Origin: Ruminococcaceae bacterium UBA1375 | GTDB lineage: Bacteria > Bacillota > Clostridia > Oscillospirales > Ruminococcaceae | Reading direction: 5' to 3' | Assembly (NCBI GenBank): GCA_002305795.1 | Contig: DBRF01000017.1 | Location: 37,587 to 101,586, forward strand | DNA length: 64,000 bases | Shown: positions 18,219 through 26,352 of the stretch, in pieces | Numbering within the stretch: the stretch's first letter is position 1 | Layout of the letters: each line of letters begins with the position of its first letter | Made by a program: the position numbers and the translations under genes | Notes under the pieces: model-generated | Seen by the model: the letters and a program-made list of their open reading frames with translations, nothing else | What the model was told of the DNA's origin: nothing | The model's database searches: none

Positions 18219-19130
18219 ATGGAAGCCATTGTGTTTGAGCAGCTTTCCAAAACCTATCCCGGCGGCAAAGAAGCGGTCAAAGAATTAAATCTCTCCTTGG
18301 AGCAGGGAGAAGTATTTGGATTTTTGGGGCCCAATGGTGCGGGAAAAACCACCACCGTAAAACTGCTCACCGGCATTCTTTCCCCTTCCCGGGGCAGCTG
18401 CCGGGTGCTGGGGGTGGATCCTGCCCAGCACCCGGAACAGGTCCATTCCTTTTCCGGCGTGGTAACAGAGCACGCCCAAATGTACGACCATCTTACCGGC
18501 ATGGAAAACCTGGAGTTTTACGCCGCCCTGTTCGGCTTATCCAGACAACAGGGAACCCAGCGAGCCAAACAGCTGTTGGAGCAGCTGGATCTGTCCGATG
18601 CCGCCGGTCAAAAGCTGGGGGCTTACTCCACCGGCATGCGGCAGAAACTTTCCCTGGCCAGAGCCCTTTTGGCCCAGCCCAAAATCTTATTTTTGGATGA
18701 ACCCACCTCCGGGATGGACCCGGAAAGCGTGCTGCGGGTGAACAGAATGCTGCGACGGCTGGCCAAGGAAGAAGGAGTTACTCTATTCCTCTGCACCCAC
18801 CAACTGCGCTACGCCCAGGAGATCTGCACCCGGTACGGGCTGATGGAACAGGGGCGTTTGCTGGCCTGCGGCACCTTAGAAGAATTGCAAAACCGGGTAT
18901 CTGCCGGCATGAAGGTGCAGATCCGGGCAAAAAAGGTGCCGCCTGCCCTGGGACTGGCTTTAAAAGCGGATGGAATTTGGGAAGGGAACATTTCCAGGGA
19001 AGAGGAAATCCCAAAATTGGTACGGCAGCTGGTGGAATTGGGTGGTGAAATTTACAGCGTCTCCGCCCAAACTCCCAGCTTAGAAGAAATCTATTTCGCC
19101 CTGACCGGCGCTCAGGAGGTGCTGTTATGA
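18219..19130 (+). CDS. ABC transporter ATP-binding protein (ABC-2 type exporter)
   Basis: 303 residues, CcmA/NatA-like ATPase. Walker A GPNGAGKT (37-44), signature YSTGMRQ in place of LSGGQ (as is usual in this subfamily), Walker B KILFLDEPTSGMDP and the H-loop CTHQ. The C-terminal 80 residues are the accessory region typical of drug or bacteriocin exporters. It overlaps the permease gene by four bases (ATGA) and follows the XRE regulator. Substrate unknown; antibiotic or sodium export are known roles in the family. Confidence 0.9.
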   Translation: MEAIVFEQLSKTYPGGKEAVKELNLSLEQGEVFGFLGPNGAGKTTTVKLLTGILSPSRGSCRVLGVDPAQHPEQVHSFSGVVTEHAQMYDHLTGMENLEFYAALFGLSRQQGTQRAKQLLEQLDLSDAAGQKLGAYSTGMRQKLSLARALLAQPKILFLDEPTSGMDPESVLRVNRMLRRLAKEEGVTLFLCTHQLRYAQEICTRYGLMEQGRLLACGTLEELQNRVSAGMKVQIRAKKVPPALGLALKADGIWEGNISREEEIPKLVRQLVELGGEIYSVSAQTPSLEEIYFALTGAQEVLL

Positions 19131-19912
19131 AACGCTCCATGTATGCCATGATTCATAAAGATTTTCGGGGTGTGGTATCCAATCGCAGATTGTTTGCCTC
19201 CCTGCTGATCGTGCCCATTGTGCTCACCGTCCTGCTGCCCTCCATTTTTGTCATTACCGGTCACTTTACCCCCGACGACCCGGATTTGCAGCAGATGTTG
19301 TCCCTGCTCCCGGAATCCATCCAGGAAAGCAGTTTAGAACAGCTCATCCACCAAATGCTGCTCAACTACATCCTGCCGGTGTTTTTCCTGATGATCCCCA
19401 TTATGACCGCATCCATCATGGCAGCCAGCTCTTTTGTGGGAGAAAAGGAAAAGCGCACCCTGGAAACCCTGCTCTATGCTCCCCTTACCTTAAAAGAAAT
19501 TTTCCGAGCTAAGGTATTGGCCTGCTTTTTGGTGAGTATGCTGGTATCGCTGATTTCCTTTGCCGCCATGCTGCTGGTGCTGGAAACCGAGCTGTTTTTC
19601 CTCACCGGCAGCGGACTGTTTCCCGGCATCAGCTGGCTGGTCATCCTGCTGCTAGTGTCCCCGGCCATCTCCCTCATTGCCATTACCCTGATTGTCCGGC
19701 AGTCCGCCAAGGCCAAAACCGTGGAGGAATCCCAGCAAGGAGCAGTCTTTTTGATCATCCCCATCGTGCTGCTGGCCATAGGGCAGTTTACCGGAGTGCT
19801 GATGCTCAGCGTTTGGGTGCTGCTGGGACTGGGGGTGCTCTGCGCCCTAGTGGCAGGACTTCTGCTGAAACGGGCCATGGGAAACTTCACTTATGAAAAA
19901 CTGTTATCATAA
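19127..19912 (+). CDS. ABC-2 type permease
   Basis: 261 residues with six hydrophobic segments and the ABC-2 hallmark FVGEKEKRTLETLLYAPLT between the second and third. It is the partner of the preceding ATPase, with a four-base overlap. The long loop after the first helix (about 45-85) would face outward. Followed by a strong terminator, so it closes the operon. Confidence 0.88.
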   Translation: MKRSMYAMIHKDFRGVVSNRRLFASLLIVPIVLTVLLPSIFVITGHFTPDDPDLQQMLSLLPESIQESSLEQLIHQMLLNYILPVFFLMIPIMTASIMAASSFVGEKEKRTLETLLYAPLTLKEIFRAKVLACFLVSMLVSLISFAAMLLVLETELFFLTGSGLFPGISWLVILLLVSPAISLIAITLIVRQSAKAKTVEESQQGAVFLIIPIVLLAIGQFTGVLMLSVWVLLGLGVLCALVAGLLLKRAMGNFTYEKLLS

Positions 19913-19966
19913 GCAGGCACCCCATTTCCCAGCCGCAGCCCACCATCAACTTTCCCCGAACAAAGA

Positions 19967-20000
19967 CCGCAGTACCGTTAAGATACTGCGGCCTTTTTCT
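19967..20000 (+). terminator. Terminator of the XRE/ABC-2 operon
   Basis: CCGCAGTA, eight-base loop, TACTGCGG, then CCTTTTTCT. Confidence 0.85.
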
Positions 20001-20065
20001 CCAAAAAGCAAAACGAGCCCTCCTTGAAAGACTCGTCCTGCCACATATTATCTCCCTTGCTTTGC

Positions 20066-21952
20066 TTACGCTGCAAAATTGCCGGTGTACAGCTGATAGT
20101 ATTTTCCTTTGGCGGCAATCAGCTCATCGTGGGTGCCACGTTCAATAATCCGGCCCTGCTCCATGACAATGATGCAGTCGGAATTTTTCACGGTGGACAG
20201 CCGGTGGGCAATGACAAAGGTGGTGCGTCCCTTCATCAAAGCGTCCATGCCGTCCTGCACCAGCTTCTCGGTACGAGTATCAATGGAAGAGGTAGCCTCG
20301 TCCAAAATCAGGGCCGGCGGGTCCGCCACAGCCGCACGGGCAATGGCCAACAGCTGGCGCTGCCCCTGGCTCAGGTTAGCGCCGTCCCCGGTGAGCATGG
20401 TCTGATAGCCGTCCGGCAGCCGGCGGATAAAGCTATCGGCGTTGGCCAGCTTGGCCGCCTTGATGCACTCTTCATCGGTGGCGTCCAACTTGCCATAGCG
20501 GATGTTATCCATAACAGTGCCGGTAAACAGGTGGGTGTCCTGGAGCACAATTCCCAAAGACCGGCGGAGATCCGGCTTTTTTATTTTGTTGATGTTGATG
20601 CCGTCGTACCGGATTTTGCCGTCGGCGATGTCGTAAAAGCGGTTAATCAAGTTGGTGATGGTGGTTTTGCCTGCGCCGGTGGCGCCGACAAAAGCAATCT
20701 TCTGCCCCGGCTTGGCGTAAAGGCTGATGTCGTGGAGTACTATTTTGTCTTCGCTGTAGCCAAAGTCCACATGGTCCAGCACCACGCCACCTTCCAGCTT
20801 GGTGTAGGTGACGGTGCCGGAGGCTTTGTGGGGGTGTTTCCAGGCCCAGAGGTTGGTGCGGGTATCGGACTCGGTGAGCCGGCCGTTTTCGTCCACCTTG
20901 GCGTTGACCAGTTCCACATAGCCATCATTGGTTTCGGGGGTCTGGTCCATCAGCTCAAACACACGCTGGGCGCCAGCGGCGGCGTTTACCACAAAGTTCA
21001 CCTGCTGGCTCACCTGGGTGATGGGGTTAGTAAAGCTCTTGTTCAGCCCCACAAAGGTGACCACCGTGCCGATGGAAACTCCCGCTAATTGGTTGATGCC
21101 CAAAATAGCCCCCACCACAGCTACCAGCGCATAGCTGATCCAGCCGATGTTGGCGTTTACCGGCATCAACAGGTTGGCGTAGCTGTTGGCCTTGTCGGTG
21201 CTGTTGCGCAGCTTTTCATTGACCTTGTGAAAGTCCGCTTTGGCCGCTTCCTCGTGGCAGAACACCTTCACCACCTTCTGGCCGTCCAGCATTTCTTCGA
21301 TAAACCCATCCACTGCGCCCAAATCCTTCTGCTGGTGGACGTAGTACTTGCCGGACAGCTTGGTGAATTTGGAGGTCACAAACAGCATCACGGCGGCGGT
21401 GAGCAGGGAAATTACCGTCAGGGCGGGGTTGAGGATAATCATGGTCACCAGAGTAGCGATCATGGTGATCACCGAGTTGATGATCTGGGGAATGCTCTGG
21501 CTTAACAGCTGCCGGAGGGTGTCCACGTCATTGGTGTAAACCGACATAATGTCGCCGTGGGCATGGGTGTCAAAATACTTAATGGGCAGCGATTCCATTT
21601 TGTGAAACAAATCGTTCCGGAGGTTGCGCATGGTCCCCTGGCTGACATTGACCATAATCCGGTTATAGGCAAAGGTGCTGACCACGCCGATGGCCATGAC
21701 GCAGGCCAAACGGACCAGGTCGGAGGCCAAGGCGCTGAAATCGGTGGAGCCGCTGGCCATCATGGGAAGAATGTAGTCGTCCACCAATCTCTGGGGGAAG
21801 GTGGCGCCCACTACGGTTGCAATGGCGGTAATAATAATGCAGAGGATCACCAGCAAAAACTGGAATTTATAAAAATGGAGCATGTACCGGATAACCCGGC
21901 TGATGAGTGTGGTTGCCGAGGCAACTCTTGCCTTATGTTTTCTGTCTTTCAT
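20066..21952 (-). CDS. ABC multidrug exporter subunit (BmrD-like)
   Basis: 628 residues: exporter membrane domain (about 25-330), then an insertion of about 50 residues before the ATPase domain, a feature of BmrD/YheH-type subunits. Walker A GATGAGKT (423-430), signature LSQGQRQ (527-533), Walker B LILDEATSS with the catalytic Glu present. It follows the partner subunit by 24 bases and is the last gene of the MarR-ABC-ABC unit. The partner has a degenerate catalytic site, so this subunit would carry out ATP hydrolysis. Confidence 0.9.
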   Translation of the reverse strand: MKDRKHKARVASATTLISRVIRYMLHFYKFQFLLVILCIIITAIATVVGATFPQRLVDDYILPMMASGSTDFSALASDLVRLACVMAIGVVSTFAYNRIMVNVSQGTMRNLRNDLFHKMESLPIKYFDTHAHGDIMSVYTNDVDTLRQLLSQSIPQIINSVITMIATLVTMIILNPALTVISLLTAAVMLFVTSKFTKLSGKYYVHQQKDLGAVDGFIEEMLDGQKVVKVFCHEEAAKADFHKVNEKLRNSTDKANSYANLLMPVNANIGWISYALVAVVGAILGINQLAGVSIGTVVTFVGLNKSFTNPITQVSQQVNFVVNAAAGAQRVFELMDQTPETNDGYVELVNAKVDENGRLTESDTRTNLWAWKHPHKASGTVTYTKLEGGVVLDHVDFGYSEDKIVLHDISLYAKPGQKIAFVGATGAGKTTITNLINRFYDIADGKIRYDGININKIKKPDLRRSLGIVLQDTHLFTGTVMDNIRYGKLDATDEECIKAAKLANADSFIRRLPDGYQTMLTGDGANLSQGQRQLLAIARAAVADPPALILDEATSSIDTRTEKLVQDGMDALMKGRTTFVIAHRLSTVKNSDCIIVMEQGRIIERGTHDELIAAKGKYYQLYTGNFAA

Positions 21953-21976
21953 AGAACCGTCTTCCTCCTTTCTGAA

Positions 21977-23716
21977 TTATGCGGGCTGGTCAAAGTCGCC
22001 GCCGCCCTCTTTTTGGGAGGTGTAGATTTCCTGGTAAATGGCGTTGTTCTTCAACAAATTTTCGTGGGTGTCAAAGGCGTCGATCTTTCCGTCATCCAGC
22101 ACCAGGATGCGGTCCGCCGATTCCACACTGGAAATTCGCTGGGCAATGATGATTTTGGTGGTGCCGGGAATCTTCTCGGCAAAGGCCCGGCGGATCTTAG
22201 CGTCGGTAGCGGTGTCCACTGCACTGGTGGAATCGTCCAAAATCAACACTTTGGGCTTTTTCAGCAAAGCACGGGCAATGCACAGCCGCTGCTTCTGACC
22301 GCCGGAAACGTTGTTGCCGCCCCGTTCAATCCGGGTGCGGTATCCCTCCGGCATCCGGTCGATGAACTCGTCGGCACAAGCGGCCTTGCAGGCTTCGATG
22401 CAGTCCTCTTCGGTAGCGTCCGGGTTGCCCCAGCGCAGGTTTTGCAGAATGCTGCCGGAAAACAAGGTGTTCTTTTGCAGCACCACCGAGACCTGATTGC
22501 GCAGCACTTCGGTGTCGTATTGGCGCACATCCACCCCGCCTACGCAGACGGAACCGTCATCCACATCATACAATCTGCAAATCAGGTTCACCAGGCTGCT
22601 TTTTCCAGAACCGGTGCCGCCGATGACCCCGATGGTTTCTCCGCTCTTGATGTGGAGGTCGATGTCGGACAGGACGTTTTTGCCGCTGCCGTGTTTATAG
22701 GAAAAGTTCACATGGTTGAAGTCAATCTGTCCGTCCTTTACTTCCATTACCGGATGTTCCGGGTCTTTCAGATCTGGGGTTTCGCTGAGCACCTCACTGA
22801 TACGGCGAATGCTGGCCAGGGACATACTGATCATAACCACTACCATGGAAAGCATCATCAGGCTCATCAGCAGGGCCATAATGTAGCTGAACAGGCTGGT
22901 CAAATCGCCGGTGCTCAAGGTGCCGCCTACGATAAACTGAGCGCCGAACCAGGACACGGAAATGATGCAGAAGTACACGGCAACCATCATGGCCGGGTTA
23001 TTGAAGGCCAAAAGCCCTTCCGCTTTCACAAACATTTTGTACAGGGTATTGGATGCTTTGGAAAACTTCTTGTCCTCATAATCTTCCCGCACAAACGCCT
23101 TGACCACTCGGATGGCGGTGACATTTTCCTGCACGCTGGCGTTCAGGTCGTCATATTTCTTAAAGACCCGATTAAAAATCCGCAATGTCACCACCATAAT
23201 GGAGCCGATGACAATCACCAAAAAGGCCACGGCAATTAAAAACATCCAGCTTAACTGCACATTGATGTACAGACACATGGCGAAGCTGAAGATCAAATTC
23301 AGCGGCGCCCGAACCGCTACACGGATAATCATCATAAAGGCGTTCTGCACGTTGGTGATGTCGGTGGTCATACGGGTTACCAAACCGGGCACGCTGAATT
23401 TATCAATGTTGGAGAAGGAAAAAGTTTGGATCTTGGCGTAAATAGCTTCCCGCAGATTTGCCGCCAAACCAGCTGATGCGCTGGCGGCGTTTTTTCCGGC
23501 CAGAGCGCCGAAAATTAAGCTCAAAACCGCCATTCCTACAATGAGAATGCCGTAACGGTACACCACCGGCAGATTGGCGGCTTCCAGGCCCTGGTCAATG
23601 ATAATCGCCGTCACAAAGGGCATCAAAATTTCCATAATGACCTCAAGGGCAGTCATACCGATGCAGAGAAAGGCATTCCGTTTATACTGTTTAAGCTGTT
23701 GCAACACTTTTCTCAC
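21977..23716 (-). CDS. ABC multidrug exporter subunit (BmrC-like)
   Basis: 579 residues, membrane domain about 15-320 and ATPase domain about 330-575. Walker A GGTGSGKS (366-373), signature VSGGQKQ (470-476). Walker B reads LILDDSTS: the catalytic glutamate is replaced by aspartate, the non-canonical site known from heterodimeric exporters such as BmrCD and TM287/288. The start overlaps the MarR gene by 26 bases. The set is most simply a drug-responsive efflux pump under its own repressor. Confidence 0.9.
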   Translation of the reverse strand: MRKVLQQLKQYKRNAFLCIGMTALEVIMEILMPFVTAIIIDQGLEAANLPVVYRYGILIVGMAVLSLIFGALAGKNAASASAGLAANLREAIYAKIQTFSFSNIDKFSVPGLVTRMTTDITNVQNAFMMIIRVAVRAPLNLIFSFAMCLYINVQLSWMFLIAVAFLVIVIGSIMVVTLRIFNRVFKKYDDLNASVQENVTAIRVVKAFVREDYEDKKFSKASNTLYKMFVKAEGLLAFNNPAMMVAVYFCIISVSWFGAQFIVGGTLSTGDLTSLFSYIMALLMSLMMLSMVVVMISMSLASIRRISEVLSETPDLKDPEHPVMEVKDGQIDFNHVNFSYKHGSGKNVLSDIDLHIKSGETIGVIGGTGSGKSSLVNLICRLYDVDDGSVCVGGVDVRQYDTEVLRNQVSVVLQKNTLFSGSILQNLRWGNPDATEEDCIEACKAACADEFIDRMPEGYRTRIERGGNNVSGGQKQRLCIARALLKKPKVLILDDSTSAVDTATDAKIRRAFAEKIPGTTKIIIAQRISSVESADRILVLDDGKIDAFDTHENLLKNNAIYQEIYTSQKEGGGDFDQPA

Positions 23717-24188
23717 CTTTAAAGTACCTCCTGTCTGTTTCTTTTTGTTCCAATTTCACCATTTGCTCCAATACTTTTTGCGCCAGGCTTTGCAGCTGGG
23801 TTTTTTCCTGAGGATTTAACACACTGCAAATATCCGATTCCATTTGATCGGCCTGCTGCAGAAAGTTTTCTCCCTCTTCCAAGAGCTTTGCTGTGGGAAT
23901 CACCTTCTTTTTTCGAATATCTTCCGGGTTTTCTTCCAGGGAAAGATACCCTTTTTGCTTTAATTTCTTAATCAGCACAGACAGCGTGGGCTTTGACACC
24001 CCAATTTCATGACACAATTCTGTGAGAAAGGTTCCTTTGGGATGGTGCCGCAGGATGTACACCAGAAAGTAGGCCTGTATTCCGCTGATTTCTTTCTCCT
24101 TGAAGCAAAGTTCCAACTGTGTTGTCAGATGCAGACCGACTTTTCGTATGGTAAAAATCAGTTCTTCTGCACTGATGTCTTCCGGCAT
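23691..24188 (-). CDS. MarR family transcriptional regulator
   Basis: 165 residues with the winged helix-turn-helix of MarR (about 30-130: ELCHEIGVSKPTLSVLIKKLKQKGYL followed by a charged wing). It is the first gene of the unit with the two ABC subunits, overlapping the first by 26 bases, and probably represses it. A promoter with room for MarR sites lies upstream. Confidence 0.88.
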   Translation of the reverse strand: MPEDISAEELIFTIRKVGLHLTTQLELCFKEKEISGIQAYFLVYILRHHPKGTFLTELCHEIGVSKPTLSVLIKKLKQKGYLSLEENPEDIRKKKVIPTAKLLEEGENFLQQADQMESDICSVLNPQEKTQLQSLAQKVLEQMVKLEQKETDRRYFKGEKSVATA

Positions 24189-24271
24189 TTTTACTGCACC
24201 TCCTGTAGATTGCTCCTCAGATTGGTTTCAAGCCAAACAGTTTACACCCTTATTTTCTTCTGTGCATAGAA

Positions 24272-24300
24272 ATTTTACCACGAAATTATCAAAATGTGAA
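24272..24300 (-). promoter_or_regulatory. Promoter of the MarR/ABC unit
   Basis: On the minus strand TTCACA, 17-base spacer, TAAAAT, about 85 bases before the MarR start. Confidence 0.6.
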
Positions 24301-24403
24301 ATTCAAAAATATTATATTCTATAAATATTTTTTATCGATTCTGAGCCTGTTTGGAAAAGCCCAGCTCTTCTTCCTTCTACATACTGGCTGGTAAGGGTTT
24401 GAC

Positions 24404-24432
24404 TTGCAGAAAACGGAAGAAAGCGGTATAAT
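24404..24432 (+). promoter_or_regulatory. Promoter of the LysR gene
   Basis: TTGCAG, 17-base spacer, TATAAT, about 60 bases before the LysR start. A longer-spaced TTGACT precedes the -35. Confidence 0.7.
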
Positions 24433-24492
24433 CAATAAAGATATTTTATTGTTTTGAATTTTCATCTTTTGTAATAAAACCGGAGAGATTTT

Positions 24493-25380
24493 ATGAATAC
24501 AGTGCAGTTAGAATGCTTTGTGTCCGTAGCGGAACATCTGAGCTTTTCCAAAGCTTCCAAAGCCTTGAAAATCACCCAGCCCGCCGTCAGCCATCAGATC
24601 CAAACCCTGGAAGAAGAACTGGAGGCGAAACTCTTTCACCGCACCAGCAAAAGCGTCTCCCTGACCCAGGAGGGAATCCTGTTTCTGGCAGATGCGCAGC
24701 TGATATTGAAAACCGCCCTTTCCGCCAAAGAACGTCTTGGAATGCGGGAACACCTTATCCCCTTTGAATTAGGGTGCCACAACCATATGGAATTAAACCT
24801 GCTGCCGCCTATCTTAAAGCAGCTGATGCAGGAATTTCCGCTGCTGCGCCCTTCCATCCGCCTGGTTCCCTTTCCCTCCTTAATCAGCCTGGTGGAAAAC
24901 AGCCAGGTCCAGGCTGCACTGGGGATCAAAGAAGAATCCAAAAAATCCATCCTGTTTTTCAAAGAACTTTGCGTGGTACCCGTTGCCTGCGTCTGTTCGC
25001 CGGAACATCCCTTAGCACAGCATCAGGCCCTGACCAAAGACCAACTGAAAGGGAATTTCATTGCCTGTTCCCCCCGCCAGATTTCTAATGCGGTTTTTTC
25101 TGCTCAAAGCGGCGTACTGGCAGACCTGCCCCCGGAGCAGCGGTTTTACACCGAAAACATCGAAAGCGCCTTGGCGTTGGCCAAGGCGGGTATCGGCTAC
25201 ACCCTGTACCCAGATATTCCCCAGGCCAGGGAAGCCGGGCTGTGCTATCTTCCCGTCCATGACCTGCCCGGCATTTCCTTTGGAGTGTACTACCCCTACG
25301 GGCAGAACCACCCGGTGCTGAAGCGGTTTCTGACCCTGATTTCCCGGTCGCTGCAGGAGGGGGATTTTTCCAATCCATAA
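24493..25380 (+). CDS. LysR family transcriptional regulator
   Basis: 295 residues. An N-terminal winged helix-turn-helix (1-60: SFSKASKALKITQPAVSHQI) is followed by a periplasmic-binding-like effector domain (about 90-290). ATG preceded by GGAGAG. It stands alone between a divergent MarR unit and the convergent exonuclease gene, so no target is suggested by context. Length is normal for the family. Confidence 0.88.
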   Translation: MNTVQLECFVSVAEHLSFSKASKALKITQPAVSHQIQTLEEELEAKLFHRTSKSVSLTQEGILFLADAQLILKTALSAKERLGMREHLIPFELGCHNHMELNLLPPILKQLMQEFPLLRPSIRLVPFPSLISLVENSQVQAALGIKEESKKSILFFKELCVVPVACVCSPEHPLAQHQALTKDQLKGNFIACSPRQISNAVFSAQSGVLADLPPEQRFYTENIESALALAKAGIGYTLYPDIPQAREAGLCYLPVHDLPGISFGVYYPYGQNHPVLKRFLTLISRSLQEGDFSNP

Positions 25381-25504
25381 AGCACAACATACGATTGTCT
25401 GACCCCAGGCGGAAAATCGGTCAGATTGACTTGTCCGAACAAATCCCTTCCCATCAAAGCAGCCCCGACACCCGTTTTATCCTCATTGGAAAAAGACAAA
25501 ATAA

Positions 25505-25547
25505 AAGGATGAACCGCTTTTTCTTACGGTTCATCCTTATTTTTATT
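25505..25547. terminator. Bidirectional terminator
   Basis: AAGGATGAACCG, ten-base loop, CGGTTCATCCTT, flanked by T-rich tails on both strands. Serves the exonuclease gene and probably the LysR gene. Confidence 0.8.
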
Positions 25548-26295
25548 CCCAAATCAATTCCACCGGGCAATGGTCGCTGCCCATCACCTGGGTGTGAATG
25601 TTAGCTTCCTTCACCCGATCCTTGATCCGGTGGGATACCAAAAAATAGTCAATCCGCCAGCCGGCATTCTTTTCCCTGGCCTTAAAGCGATAGCTCCACC
25701 AGCTGTAAATCCCCGTTTCCTCCGGGTGGAGATACCGGAAGGTGTCAGTAAAACCACTGTCCAGCAGCTGGGTCATCTTGCCCCGCTCCTCGTCGCTGAA
25801 TCCGGCGTTGCCCCGGTTGGTCTTGGGGTTTTTCAAATCAATCTCCTGGTGTGCCACATTCAAATCCCCGCAGACAATCACCGGTTTCTTTTCATCCAGG
25901 GCATGAAGGTAGGTGCGGAAGGCATCCTCCCAGGCCATCCGAAAATCCAGCCGCGCCAAACCTTGCTGGGCGTTGGGGGTGTACACCGTGACCAGATAAT
26001 GGTCCTCAAATTCCAGAGTGATGCTCCGCCCTTCCCCGGTCATGGCTTCATCCCCGATGTCGTAAGCCACCGACAAAGGCTCTCGCTTACAGAACACCGC
26101 CGTGCCGGAATAGCCCTTTTTCACTGCGGAATGCCAATACTGATGGTAACCCGGCAGCTCCAGCTCCACCTGCCCCGGCTGGAGCTTGGTCTCCTGCAAG
26201 CAAAATGCATCCGCATCCTGCTGCCAAAAATAATCCAAAAAGCCTTTACCCAAACAAGCCCGCAGGCCGTTTACATTCCAGGAAAGATATTTCAT
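25543..26295 (-). CDS. xth: Exodeoxyribonuclease III (AP endonuclease)
   Basis: 250 residues, full-length member of the exonuclease III/APE family acting in base-excision repair. Motifs seen: WNVNGLRA at the N-terminus, LQETKL (catalytic Glu), GYSGTAVF, GDLNVAH (catalytic Asp/Asn pair), WWSYR and the C-terminal SDHCPV with the catalytic His. Single-gene unit followed by a terminator. Confidence 0.95.
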   Translation of the reverse strand: MKYLSWNVNGLRACLGKGFLDYFWQQDADAFCLQETKLQPGQVELELPGYHQYWHSAVKKGYSGTAVFCKREPLSVAYDIGDEAMTGEGRSITLEFEDHYLVTVYTPNAQQGLARLDFRMAWEDAFRTYLHALDEKKPVIVCGDLNVAHQEIDLKNPKTNRGNAGFSDEERGKMTQLLDSGFTDTFRYLHPEETGIYSWWSYRFKAREKNAGWRIDYFLVSHRIKDRVKEANIHTQVMGSDHCPVELIWE

Positions 26296-26308
26296 GGTCG
26301 TTCTCCTT

Positions 26309-26345
26309 GCTTCAAAAATCCCGCAGAATCCACAGGACTCTGCGG
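26309..26345 (-). terminator. Terminator of the class A PBP gene
   Basis: Minus strand: CCCGCAGAGTCC, short loop, GGATTCTGCGGG (one mismatch), then ATTTTTG, directly after the PBP stop. Confidence 0.8.
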
Positions 26346-26352
26346 GAAACTA

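Larger units (their letters stand above)
24189..24492. other. AT-rich divergent intergenic region
   Basis: About 300 bases between the MarR and LysR genes. It holds one promoter for each direction (listed separately) and an AT-rich stretch around 24300-24345. No gene is seen. Confidence 0.6.

Noticed and set aside
21557..23239. 560-codon plus-strand open frame
   Set aside because: Antisense to the two ABC subunits and crosses their junction.
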